A stretch of DNA of 8,043 bases, taken from positions 1 to 8,043 of the forward strand of contig JABSPR010000136.1 of the NCBI GenBank assembly GCA_013214975.1, written 5' to 3'. This DNA is from Flavobacteriales bacterium. GTDB taxonomy: Bacteria > Bacteroidota > Bacteroidia > DT-38. Under the pieces are notes generated by a model. It worked only from the letters and a program-made list of their open reading frames with translations. It was not told the DNA's origin and searched no databases. Both the position numbers and the translations under genes were made by a program. Of this stretch, positions 1 through 6,592 are shown piece after piece (the first letter of the stretch is position 1; every line of letters starts with the position of its first letter).

Positions 1-458
1 AAGTAAATACAGAATCAATTAATCATATTAAAGACCGGTTAAACGATAAAGTCATTCTCTTTTCAGAACTCACAATAGATAATTGTTCGGACTTCAATCT
101 ACTGATTATTGACAGCGTTGGTATGTTATCCAACATATACCAATACAGTCAATATTGCTATATTGGTGGTGGATTCGGTAGTGGCATTCACAATATTCTT
201 GAACCAGCCTCTTTTGGTCAACCTATTATTTTCGGACCAAACTATATTAAATCCAAAGAAGCCAAAGAACTAATAAGCTTAGGAGGAGCTAAGAGCATCT
301 CTTCAGTAAATCAATTATCTACTTATCTTAAGGAGCTAGTTAAAAACCAAGATCTAGCTTTAGAAAAGAGTAACATTTGCAAAGAATATGTTCTAAACAA
401 TATAGGATCCTCTGAACAAATTGTTACCAAATTAGAAAGCATTCTTCAGGACGTCTAA
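1..458 (+). CDS. waaA: 3-deoxy-D-manno-octulosonic acid (Kdo) transferase, C-terminal part
   Basis: The gene enters from the left edge in frame 3 and ends at TAA 456-458, so about 151 C-terminal residues are visible; its start lies outside the window. WaaA (KdtA, GT30, GT-B fold) transfers Kdo from CMP-Kdo to the lipid A precursor at the inner face of the inner membrane. The visible part is the donor-binding Rossmann half. It carries the family stretch LLIIDSVGMLSNIYQYSQ (98-152 region), then the glycine-rich IGGGFGSGIHNILEPA (about 162-209), then FGPNY and KEAKELI. These match the usual GGGF-GIHN-LEPA signature followed by FGP and EA. An internal ATG at 123 is the conserved Met of GMLSN and not a start. 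The stop overlaps the stop of the convergent acyltransferase gene by four bases. Family assignment is firm; substrate details are inferred from the family. Confidence 0.93.
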   Translation, partial: VNTESINHIKDRLNDKVILFSELTIDNCSDFNLLIIDSVGMLSNIYQYSQYCYIGGGFGSGIHNILEPASFGQPIIFGPNYIKSKEAKELISLGGAKSISSVNQLSTYLKELVKNQDLALEKSNICKEYVLNNIGSSEQIVTKLESILQDV

Positions 459-1195
459 CTTGCTTTTAAAGCCATTATCTTTTCCCTAGTTACTTGCATT
501 AAATCAACAATAGTATCTTTCGAATACAACGAAGTATCAATAGGGTCACCAATATGCACTTCAACTCTCTCATTCAAATAAGGCTCCATAGTATCCGGTA
601 GTACTACCTTATTGCAGCCAATTAATCCAACTGGGATGATTAAGGCATCAACCTCCATTGCCATCTTAAACACACCTCTTTTAAATGGCAACAATTCTCC
701 ATCGGCAGATCTAGTCCCCTCTGGAGAAACCCATAATTGTATTCCCTCTTCCAATTTCTTCTTGGCATATGCTAAGTCCTTTTTTGCTTGAAACCCTGAT
801 TTCCTATCTATCGATACAAACCCTGAAGCCCTCATTGCAGAACCGATAATGGGAATTTTCAAAATACTATCCTTACTCATAAAGCGAATGGTAGATCCTA
901 GCGCATGTAGGACTACTGGAATATCCATTAAGCTAGTATGATTACTCATTATTACATAACGTTGACCATTTTCAAAGTTGACATGCTCTTCCCCATAAAC
1001 TTTTAAATCCATATTGAAAGATCTGACGACGTTCCTAGACCACCATCTTAAACGATTATGGCCAACTTCCTTCTGAAATAGGCCGAAAATATTTTCAATA
1101 ACGGTAGGAAAGCATATTGCAAACATGCCCCAGAGTCCACTTACGATAATCCAGGAACTTCGGAATAAATTTGCCTTTACAACTTGACGAGTCAT
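455..1195 (-). CDS. plsC: 1-acyl-sn-glycerol-3-phosphate acyltransferase (PlsC/LPLAT family)
   Basis: This 246-residue protein of normal family length transfers an acyl chain to the sn-2 position of lysophosphatidic acid, giving phosphatidic acid for membrane phospholipids. All four acyltransferase blocks are visible: NHTSLMD at 85-91 (the HX4D catalytic pair H86 and D91), GFVSIDR at 125-131, SPEGTRS at 157-163 with FKRG at 171-174 (phosphate binding), and IPVGLIG at 187-193. A hydrophobic stretch at about 13-40 should anchor it to the inner membrane. The start is ATG at 1195; no Shine-Dalgarno is present, as usual in Bacteroidota. It begins only 20 bases after the desaturase stop, so the two are probably co-transcribed, which fits a shared role in phospholipid acyl chains. 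Its TAG stop overlaps the waaA stop. Another lysophospholipid acyltransferase specificity (for example ornithine-lipid or lyso-lipid recycling) cannot be excluded from motifs alone. Confidence 0.92.
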   Translation of the reverse strand: MTRQVVKANLFRSSWIIVSGLWGMFAICFPTVIENIFGLFQKEVGHNRLRWWSRNVVRSFNMDLKVYGEEHVNFENGQRYVIMSNHTSLMDIPVVLHALGSTIRFMSKDSILKIPIIGSAMRASGFVSIDRKSGFQAKKDLAYAKKKLEEGIQLWVSPEGTRSADGELLPFKRGVFKMAMEVDALIIPVGLIGCNKVVLPDTMEPYLNERVEVHIGDPIDTSLYSKDTIVDLMQVTREKIMALKAS

Positions 1196-1215
1196 GACTA
1201 TAATATAAAAAAGAA

Positions 1216-2129
1216 CTAAGCTTGAGACCTGTTTTCTTTCGCTAATTGTTTAGCGTGCTTAATATTTTTCGAGTACTTAATATGATCTGGAACACCCCTT
1301 AAGTCCCAAACTAATCCAAAAAACGATAAGATTTTCAAAATATAAAATGTAATATCTATCTCCCACCAAAAGAATCCTTGACGAGAGGCTGATTGATAAT
1401 AATGGTGATTATTATGCCAACCTTCACCCAATGTTATAAGTGCTAAAAGAAGATGATTTTTAGATTCGTCACCTGTTTCATATCTAGCCTTTCCAAAATA
1501 GTGCATTACTGAATTGATTGAAAATGTACCATGAAAAAGAATCGCGGTACTCAAAGTAAATCCTATCAACATAGTAGATAGGCCTTCTTCGAATGCATAT
1601 ACAGACCCGCCGTTAACCAAGTTACCTGACAACCAAACAACAACCAACAATATTAAAGGAGGAACAAGATGATAACTATTCAGCCATACTAATTCCTTAA
1701 ACTTTGTAAAATCTTTAATGGATTCACTTTCAAAGTGTTTGTAATCGGGACCTAAAATCCAACCCAAATGTGAATACCAAATCCGTATACTTTCATGGAA
1801 TGCGGATCTTCAACGGTGTCGGAAGTTTTGTGATGAATCCTGTGATGTGCTGCCCACCACAACGCTCCTTTTTGTACAGATGTTTGCGCCATAAAAGCAA
1901 TTATAAATTGCCCTACACGAGAAGTTTTATATGTTTTGTGTGCAAAATATCTATGATATCCCCCTGTAATAAAGAACATCCTTATTACATACATTGCACC
2001 ACAAAGAATCCAATCGAAGGATGTAACGTCTGTCCATATTGCAGCGATGGGGAGCACGTGAATAAACCCAAAAGGCCAAACTGACTTTAGTAGAATATTT
2101 CCCCTAGTTTCTTTTTTCAATTCGCCCAT
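1216..2129 (-). pseudogene. acyl-CoA/fatty acid desaturase, interrupted by a one-base frameshift
   Basis: Membrane di-iron desaturases of this family insert a cis double bond (usually delta-9) into acyl chains using O2. The 5' part (ATG 2129, 125 codons to a TAG at 1752) holds histidine box 1 HRYFAH (59-64) and box 2 HRIHH (96-100). The 3' part, in another frame, holds box 3 HNNHH (restored residues 239-243) inside GEGWHNNHHYYQSASRQGF. At 1779-1781 (+ strand AAA) one extra A would turn the reading GFGIHIW into GFWYSHLGWILGPDYK, the wording expected in this family between boxes 2 and 3, and would give one intact protein of about 304 residues. The conserved remainder shows no other damage, so this is either a very recent inactivation or a sequencing/assembly indel in a short homopolymer. 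Hydrophobic segments lie at about 15-56 and, in the second half, at restored residues 155-171 and 184-201. It shares a transcription unit with plsC. Neither half alone carries all three metal-binding boxes. Confidence 0.9.
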
Positions 2130-2146
2130 GTCTTCAAACTTTAAGG

Positions 2147-2154
2147 CAAAGTTA
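2147..2154 (-). promoter_or_regulatory. Candidate Bacteroidota -7 promoter element for desaturase-plsC
   Basis: On the minus strand the 62-base gap after nrdJ contains TAACTTTG, a perfect match to the Bacteroidota -7 consensus TAnnTTTG. It would start transcription around 2140, about ten bases before the desaturase ATG. The -33 TTG element is not present at the ideal spacing of 19-21 bases, so the call is tentative. It suggests desaturase-plsC can be transcribed separately from nrdJ. Confidence 0.4.
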
Positions 2155-2191
2155 AATAGAAATCTCTAGAAACACCTACTGTGACTAGCAA

Positions 2192-4804
2192 TTAGCCGCA
2201 TTTAGAATGGCCACAACTCTTGCAGTTCAGACATCCTTCTTCATATACTAATGAGGAATCTCCACAACTTGGACACATATTCTCCACAGGCACAGTACCA
2301 TTTGGTATATATTTTTTAAGTGCTCTTACAACACCGTTTTTCCAAGTATTTAGAGTCTCATCGTTCAAGTGCAAGTTCGAAACCACATCTACTACAGAAG
2401 GTAAAGGCATACCATGTCTAAGAATTCCAGAAATCAATTTAGCATAGTTCCAGTACTCCATATTAAACGATCTCGACAGTCCTTCAATCGTAATTTTGTA
2501 ACCTTCTTTATCTCTGTATTGGAAATCGTAACGCGTTTTACCTGATTCTGATTTACTCTTTCTTACCCAGCCCGTTTCAACCCAGTTTGGAAGATAGAAC
2601 GACTCTTCAGCCTTACCCGTGAAGATCTCATAAGGTCTACCGTTTAGTAATCCCACAACAGCAATCCACTTTTCTTTGTTGTTATTAAATCTAATGATTT
2701 CAACTTCTAGATTCTCTGGACGTTTTGGAGCATTACTCTCCATAAACTCTTTTCTACCTTCCTCTTTAGCTTTTGGTTTTTCTGTTTCAGCGATCATAAC
2801 ACCAGATCTAGAACCATCACGATAAACGGTAATTCCTTTACAGCCTGTTTCCCAGCCTGTTTGATAAATATCAGAAACTAATGCTTCGTCCACCTCATTA
2901 GGAACGTTTACGGTTACGCTAATTGAATGATCAACCCATCTCTGAACACTTCCTTGGAGCTTAACTTTACTTAACCAATCGATATCGTTTGCTGTAGAAT
3001 TATGATAAGGTGATTTCTCAATGATTTTATTTAAGTCTTCTTGAGACATCGCTTTCACTTCATCAACATTATAGCCTTTTATCGATAACCATTTTGCAAA
3101 GTTGTGGTGGAACACGTGGTATTCTTCCCAAGAATCCCCTACCTCATCAACGAAGTCTACTCGAGAATTTGCATCGTTCGGATTAATCTTTTTTCTTCTC
3201 TTATAAGCTACCATAAATACTGGCTCAATACCTGAAGTAGTTTGAGACATCAAACTTGTAGTTCCAGTTGGAGCAATAGTAAGCAATGCTATATTCCTTC
3301 TGCCATGCTTAATCATATCCTCATAAAGGGCAGGATCAGCATCTTTAATTCTTAACACGAACGGATTTTTCTCTTCTCTAACAGGATCGTATAAAGGGAA
3401 AGCACCTCTTTCTTTCGCCATCTCCACAGAAGACCGATAAGCCTCAAGCGCTAATGTTTTATGAACTTTAGTACAGAATGCAATAGACTCTTCTGAAGCA
3501 TATTGTTGTCCAAGAGCAGCTAACATATCGCCTTCTGCTGTTACACCAACACCTGTTCTTCTTCCTTCAATACATTTTTGCTTGATGTTTGTCCATAGAT
3601 TACGCTCAACTCTTTTTACTTCTTCATCTTCTGGATCTTTCTCAATCTTATTAAGAATAAGGTCGATCTTCTCTAATTCCATTTCAATGATATCATCCAT
3701 TATTCTTTGCGCCATTCTAGCATGCTTCTTAAATAAAGGAAAGTTAAATGAAGCCTCTTCTGTAAATGGCTGCTCAACATAGCTAAACAAGTTAAGCGCT
3801 AACAACCTACAGCTATCGTAAGGACATAATGGAATCTCTCCACAAGGATTTGTAGAAACCGTTTTAAATCCTAAATCTGCATAGCAATCAGCCACCGACT
3901 CATTTTTTATTGTATCCCAGAACAAAATACCTGGCTCAGCAGACTTCCATGCATTATGAATAATTTTATCCCATAATTTCTTAGCACTAACATCTTGTTT
4001 TACTGTAGGGTCTACAGACTCAACTGGATATTGTTGTGTGTAAGTACCGTTACTTTTAACCGCTCTCATAAACTTGTCATCGATTCTAACAGATACATTT
4101 GCACCAGTAACTTTAGTACCATCCATTTTTGCATCGATAAACTTTTCAGAATCAGGATGAGCTATTGAAACACTTAACATAAGAGCTCCTCTTCTGCCAT
4201 CTTGAGCTACTTCCCTTGTAGAATTAGAATATCTCTCCATGAATGGAACGACACCAGTAGAAGTAAGTGCACTATTTAATACCGCTGATCCACCAGGTCG
4301 TATATGAGATAAGTCATGGCCAACACCACCTCTTCTTTTCATTAACTGAACCTGCTCTTGATCAATCTTCATGATCCCACCATAAGAATCTGAGTTACCA
4401 TCATTACCTATAACAAAGCAATTTGACAAAGAAGCAATTTGAAAATCATTACCAATACCCGTCATCGGACCACCTTGAGGAATGATGTATTTGAAATTTC
4501 CAATTACGTCAAGGATTTCTTCTTCAGTATATGAATTAGCGTATTTTCTCTCGATTCTAACAATCTCTTTTGCCAATCTCAAATGCATATCATCTGGAGA
4601 TTGCTCATATATTTTACCAGACGAATCTTTAAGCGCGTATTTGTTGATCCAAGCACTCGCAGCTAATTCATCCCCTTTAAAGTAAGCAGTAGCCGACTCT
4701 AATACTTCTTCATATGCATACGATTTTCTCTCTTGCGAAACATTTCCCGCTTCAACAGTCGACTCAACTTTTACTTCTTTTTCCTCGCTAATATCTGATG
4801 ACAT
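2192..4804 (-). CDS. nrdJ: Adenosylcobalamin-dependent (class II) ribonucleoside-diphosphate reductase
   Basis: This 870-residue enzyme reduces ribonucleotides to deoxyribonucleotides in the cytoplasm, using coenzyme B12 to make the thiyl radical, so it needs neither a radical-generating NrdB subunit nor oxygen. Visible residues are the first redox cysteine C129 in LSNCFVIG, the NPCGE loop at 319-323 (N319, C321, E323), the second redox cysteine C332 in SCRLLALNL, and the phosphate-binding APTGTTSLMS at 511-520 followed by SGIEPVF. The core closes with GCKGITVYRDGSRSGVM (654-670). A TSCPD-like domain follows at about 695-810. The C-terminal tail has a zinc-ribbon-like cysteine set (C844, C847, C858, C861, C864) and a CX4C pair, C864 and C869, able to re-reduce the active site. 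The first 30 residues are acidic and no N-terminal ATP-cone is seen. The start is ATG at 4804. No nrdA, nrdB or nrdR is adjacent. Confidence 0.94.
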   Translation of the reverse strand: MSSDISEEKEVKVESTVEAGNVSQERKSYAYEEVLESATAYFKGDELAASAWINKYALKDSSGKIYEQSPDDMHLRLAKEIVRIERKYANSYTEEEILDVIGNFKYIIPQGGPMTGIGNDFQIASLSNCFVIGNDGNSDSYGGIMKIDQEQVQLMKRRGGVGHDLSHIRPGGSAVLNSALTSTGVVPFMERYSNSTREVAQDGRRGALMLSVSIAHPDSEKFIDAKMDGTKVTGANVSVRIDDKFMRAVKSNGTYTQQYPVESVDPTVKQDVSAKKLWDKIIHNAWKSAEPGILFWDTIKNESVADCYADLGFKTVSTNPCGEIPLCPYDSCRLLALNLFSYVEQPFTEEASFNFPLFKKHARMAQRIMDDIIEMELEKIDLILNKIEKDPEDEEVKRVERNLWTNIKQKCIEGRRTGVGVTAEGDMLAALGQQYASEESIAFCTKVHKTLALEAYRSSVEMAKERGAFPLYDPVREEKNPFVLRIKDADPALYEDMIKHGRRNIALLTIAPTGTTSLMSQTTSGIEPVFMVAYKRRKKINPNDANSRVDFVDEVGDSWEEYHVFHHNFAKWLSIKGYNVDEVKAMSQEDLNKIIEKSPYHNSTANDIDWLSKVKLQGSVQRWVDHSISVTVNVPNEVDEALVSDIYQTGWETGCKGITVYRDGSRSGVMIAETEKPKAKEEGRKEFMESNAPKRPENLEVEIIRFNNNKEKWIAVVGLLNGRPYEIFTGKAEESFYLPNWVETGWVRKSKSESGKTRYDFQYRDKEGYKITIEGLSRSFNMEYWNYAKLISGILRHGMPLPSVVDVVSNLHLNDETLNTWKNGVVRALKKYIPNGTVPVENMCPSCGDSSLVYEEGCLNCKSCGHSKCG

Positions 4805-4871
4805 ATATAATCTTGTTTGTAGTTTAAAATAGTCGCTTTCGTGGTCGAGAGAACTTCAACCGAATTGCTTA

Positions 4872-4900
4872 CGCAAGTACGCTAATATATTCCCGCAAGT
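4872..4900. repeat. CGCAAGT direct repeat, two copies 22 bases apart
   Basis: CGCAAGT occurs at 4872-4878 and again at 4894-4900, so the copies lie on the same DNA face two helical turns apart, with an AT-rich spacer (ctaatatatt) between them. They sit 68-96 bases before the nrdJ start. This could be a pair of operator half-sites for a regulator of nrdJ. The 7-base match alone could also be chance. Confidence 0.35.
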
Positions 4901-4916
4901 CAAGACCTATAAATTC

Positions 4917-4931
4917 ATTGTTATTAACAAT
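4917..4931. promoter_or_regulatory. Perfect 15-base palindrome, candidate operator upstream of nrdJ
   Basis: ATTGTTA-T-TAACAAT is a perfect inverted repeat with 7-base arms around one central base, about 113 bases upstream of the nrdJ ATG. The one-base centre makes a protein-binding site more likely than an RNA hairpin. The low complexity of the AT-rich region weakens the case. No regulator gene is present in the window. Confidence 0.4.
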
Positions 4932-5079
4932 AAACCTTAGTTTTCAACGATGAAAAAAAATCACAACTTCTTTCCTAAAGTATTGGGAATTTGTCTCATA
5001 AATAATTAACTATTAGACCAGAAGCAGAGAACTATTAATTCTAAATACGTATCAAAAGCCTATTAGTAACAGTAACTTC

Positions 5080-5109
5080 CGGGCTTTATTTCAACCTTTT
5101 TCAAGCCTG
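5080..5109. repeat. Small hairpin CGGGCTT/AAGCCTG
   Basis: CGGGCTT at 5080-5086 can pair with AAGCCTG at 5103-5109: seven pairs, one of them G-T, with a 16-base loop. The loop and the right flank carry TTTCAA three times (5089, 5099, 5110), spaced 10 and 11 bases apart. There is no T run after either side that would make it a convincing intrinsic terminator. Confidence 0.3.
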
Positions 5110-5138
5110 TTTCAAATCGAATTATTTGACGTTTTCGA

Positions 5139-5266
5139 GACGTTTTGAAACTCCAATGCCTCAAGACACCGGCTGCTATAATCATTAAATACACATTGAC
5201 ACTTATGAATGCATCCGCAAATTGCCTGCTACCATTAGGTTTAATACCTAAAAGACACAAAACGTC
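5139..5266. repeat. Inverted repeat GACGTTTTG enclosing about 110 bases
   Basis: GACGTTTTG at 5139-5147 is matched by its reverse complement CAAAACGTC at 5258-5266. A further GACGTTTT lies at 5128-5135, giving two tandem copies 11 bases apart on the left side. A separate six-base hairpin, TTAGGT/ACCTAA with a five-base loop, sits just inside the right end at 5235-5251. The arrangement could be a small non-coding element or the relic of a mobile repeat. It is too short to classify. Confidence 0.3.
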
Positions 5267-5359
5267 ATCTTTTCAAAACCAAATGAGTTTTTCTATTCAT
5301 TTTTGTCGCTCAATATCTTCAATAATAAATTTATTTTAATAGGGCACTTTGATGGGTAC

Positions 5360-6592
5360 TTACTGTAAGATATTAAGAAACGAATGCCATCTCATGATCC
5401 ATTGATTCTTGTAGAGCAAAGTAATCTTTGAAGAACTATCATTATTGAATTCTTTATTAATCGTACTTATCATAATATTTACACGCTCCTTATGCTTACC
5501 CAAAAACCTATCAAGAAAATCTGTTCTTGCAAAACGATCTATATACTTATAATATGATTGTTGAAATTCCATATTGTGAAATATTCTTCCATGATGACTA
5601 TTATTCAAGCCATCACTTTTAATAGAAATTGTATTAATCCCTCTACAATTAGAATCAAAACCTACTGGTTCTAATAACTGTGTTGACGGGTTATAATAAA
5701 ACCTGCAATTAAGCCAACGCAGAGAATGGCTCGCCCCTGCCAGGTCACAAATAGCGTAAAACTTTGCTAATAGGTCAACATTAAATACCTCGTTTACTTT
5801 AAGAACTCCTTCTCTATAATCATCTAATAAGCTCTTCGCTTTTGCAAATGCATCTCCTTTTTTTTCTTTCTTAGAGCAGTTGTAACATTTAATTTCAGAA
5901 TCTAAATATACTTCTGTATCAAAACTTCGGTCTTTATTCCCAATCCCCTTTGGCCAATAATCTTTATCATCAAATCCTATGATAGGACCATCAGCCTTAT
6001 TCCATCGACCCAAAATATCGATGTTCGAAAAGTGTTCTTCTGACGCAAATAGTTTTACGGTGTCTTCATTTATTCCAAAAAACACAAACCGATAATTAAG
6101 CGAAGGCAGTTTAGCTTCTTTTAGCAATTGTTGAAACAACCATTCTGATATATATCTTCTGCATTTGGGATGCTGCAGACTAAACACAATGGTCTTATTC
6201 GAATCTCTTTTCATTTTGATACGAAGAGAAAATTGATTCGTATTATAATGATCGTGTTGATCACCTTTTAATCGCACTTTACCAAGAAGGGTATCGCCAT
6301 TATTAATTAAGATACCCGGAAACCATGTTTTAGATTTCGTAAAATCATTCTTATCTAAGGCAACCTTTCTCAGGTTATTCAGTGAAACACGAATACTATC
6401 TCCCAAGAGTATCTTAAGAGTTTCAAATTGACTCTGATCAACTGGAACATGTTCTACTTCGAAACCTCCACACCCAGATAGAGCAATCGTGATATGAAAA
6501 AAAATAAATAGGAATCTTAGTTGGGTATTTGGTTTCAGAATAAATTCTTTAGTTATAAATCCAAAACAAGGTTGGCTTTTTCCTCCTTTCAA
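5360..6592 (-). CDS. CotH-like (atypical kinase family) lipoprotein
   Basis: Up to 410 residues long, this resembles CotH-type proteins, a family of atypical protein kinases first known from Bacillus spore coats. Family-like blocks occur in order: VRLKGDQHDHY (106-116), FSLRIKMK (121-128), FSLQHPKCRRYISEWLF (137-153), ASEEHF (183-188), ADGPIIGFDD (200-209), then LAGASHSLRW (284-293) and LLEPVGFDSN (306-315), with D313 a candidate metal ligand. A hydrophobic segment ends in the lipobox LSGC, so C41 should be lipidated and the protein anchored in the envelope. The open frame's first usable start is TTG at 6592, overlapping the upstream gene by 44 bases and leaving an unusually long leader. A CTG at 6538, 10 bases after the upstream stop, would give a normal 22-residue signal peptide. 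No ATG lies between the two. It forms an operon with the L,D-transpeptidase-like gene. Kinase activity and substrate are unproven. Confidence 0.8.
   Translation of the reverse strand: MKGGKSQPCFGFITKEFILKPNTQLRFLFIFFHITIALSGCGGFEVEHVPVDQSQFETLKILLGDSIRVSLNNLRKVALDKNDFTKSKTWFPGILINNGDTLLGKVRLKGDQHDHYNTNQFSLRIKMKRDSNKTIVFSLQHPKCRRYISEWLFQQLLKEAKLPSLNYRFVFFGINEDTVKLFASEEHFSNIDILGRWNKADGPIIGFDDKDYWPKGIGNKDRSFDTEVYLDSEIKCYNCSKKEKKGDAFAKAKSLLDDYREGVLKVNEVFNVDLLAKFYAICDLAGASHSLRWLNCRFYYNPSTQLLEPVGFDSNCRGINTISIKSDGLNNSHHGRIFHNMEFQQSYYKYIDRFARTDFLDRFLGKHKERVNIMISTINKEFNNDSSSKITLLYKNQWIMRWHSFLNILQ

Larger units (their letters stand above)
4805..5359. other. 555-base gene-poor region upstream of nrdJ
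   Basis: No convincing coding sequence is seen. Short open frames on both strands (minus about 5063-5260, starting TTG; plus 5145-5339) overlap each other, lack family signatures and have no clear promoter. The region upstream of nrdJ holds a perfect 15-base palindrome, a 7-base direct repeat spaced by 22 bases, and a weak hairpin about 40 bases before the nrdJ ATG (4843-4848 against 4856-4861, one wobble pair). Further upstream are phased TTTCAA boxes, two small hairpins and a 9-base inverted repeat. I looked for the cobalamin riboswitch B12 box on the minus strand and saw no match. No full TAnnTTTG element was found for nrdJ. No strong GC-hairpin plus T-run terminator follows the CotH-like gene. 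Confidence 0.6.

Noticed and set aside
466..480. GCTTTTAAAGC palindrome just after the waaA stop as a terminator
   Set aside because: It has a one-base centre, short arms and no following T run, and it encodes the last residues of PlsC.
1770..2084. Plus-strand open frame of 104 codons
   Set aside because: It lies antisense to the conserved first half of the desaturase and has no recognisable features of its own.
5063..5260. Minus-strand frame of 65 codons ending in KVEIKPGSYCY
   Set aside because: It begins with TTG, overlaps a frame on the other strand, has no family signature or promoter, and sits on small repeats. It could be part of a repeated intergenic element, but I cannot support a gene.
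5324..5335. AATAAATTTATT palindrome as a terminator of the CotH-like gene
   Set aside because: It is an AT-only 12-base palindrome without loop or GC stem, expected by chance in this composition.
5145..5339. Plus-strand frame of 64 codons
   Set aside because: No signature, no promoter, and composition like an AT-rich random frame overlapping the opposite frame.
6580..6590. Minus-strand AAAGGAGG as a Shine-Dalgarno for the CotH-like gene
   Set aside because: It codes for the ERRK stretch at the end of the transpeptidase-like protein, and no in-frame start lies at a usable distance. Bacteroidota rarely use such sites.
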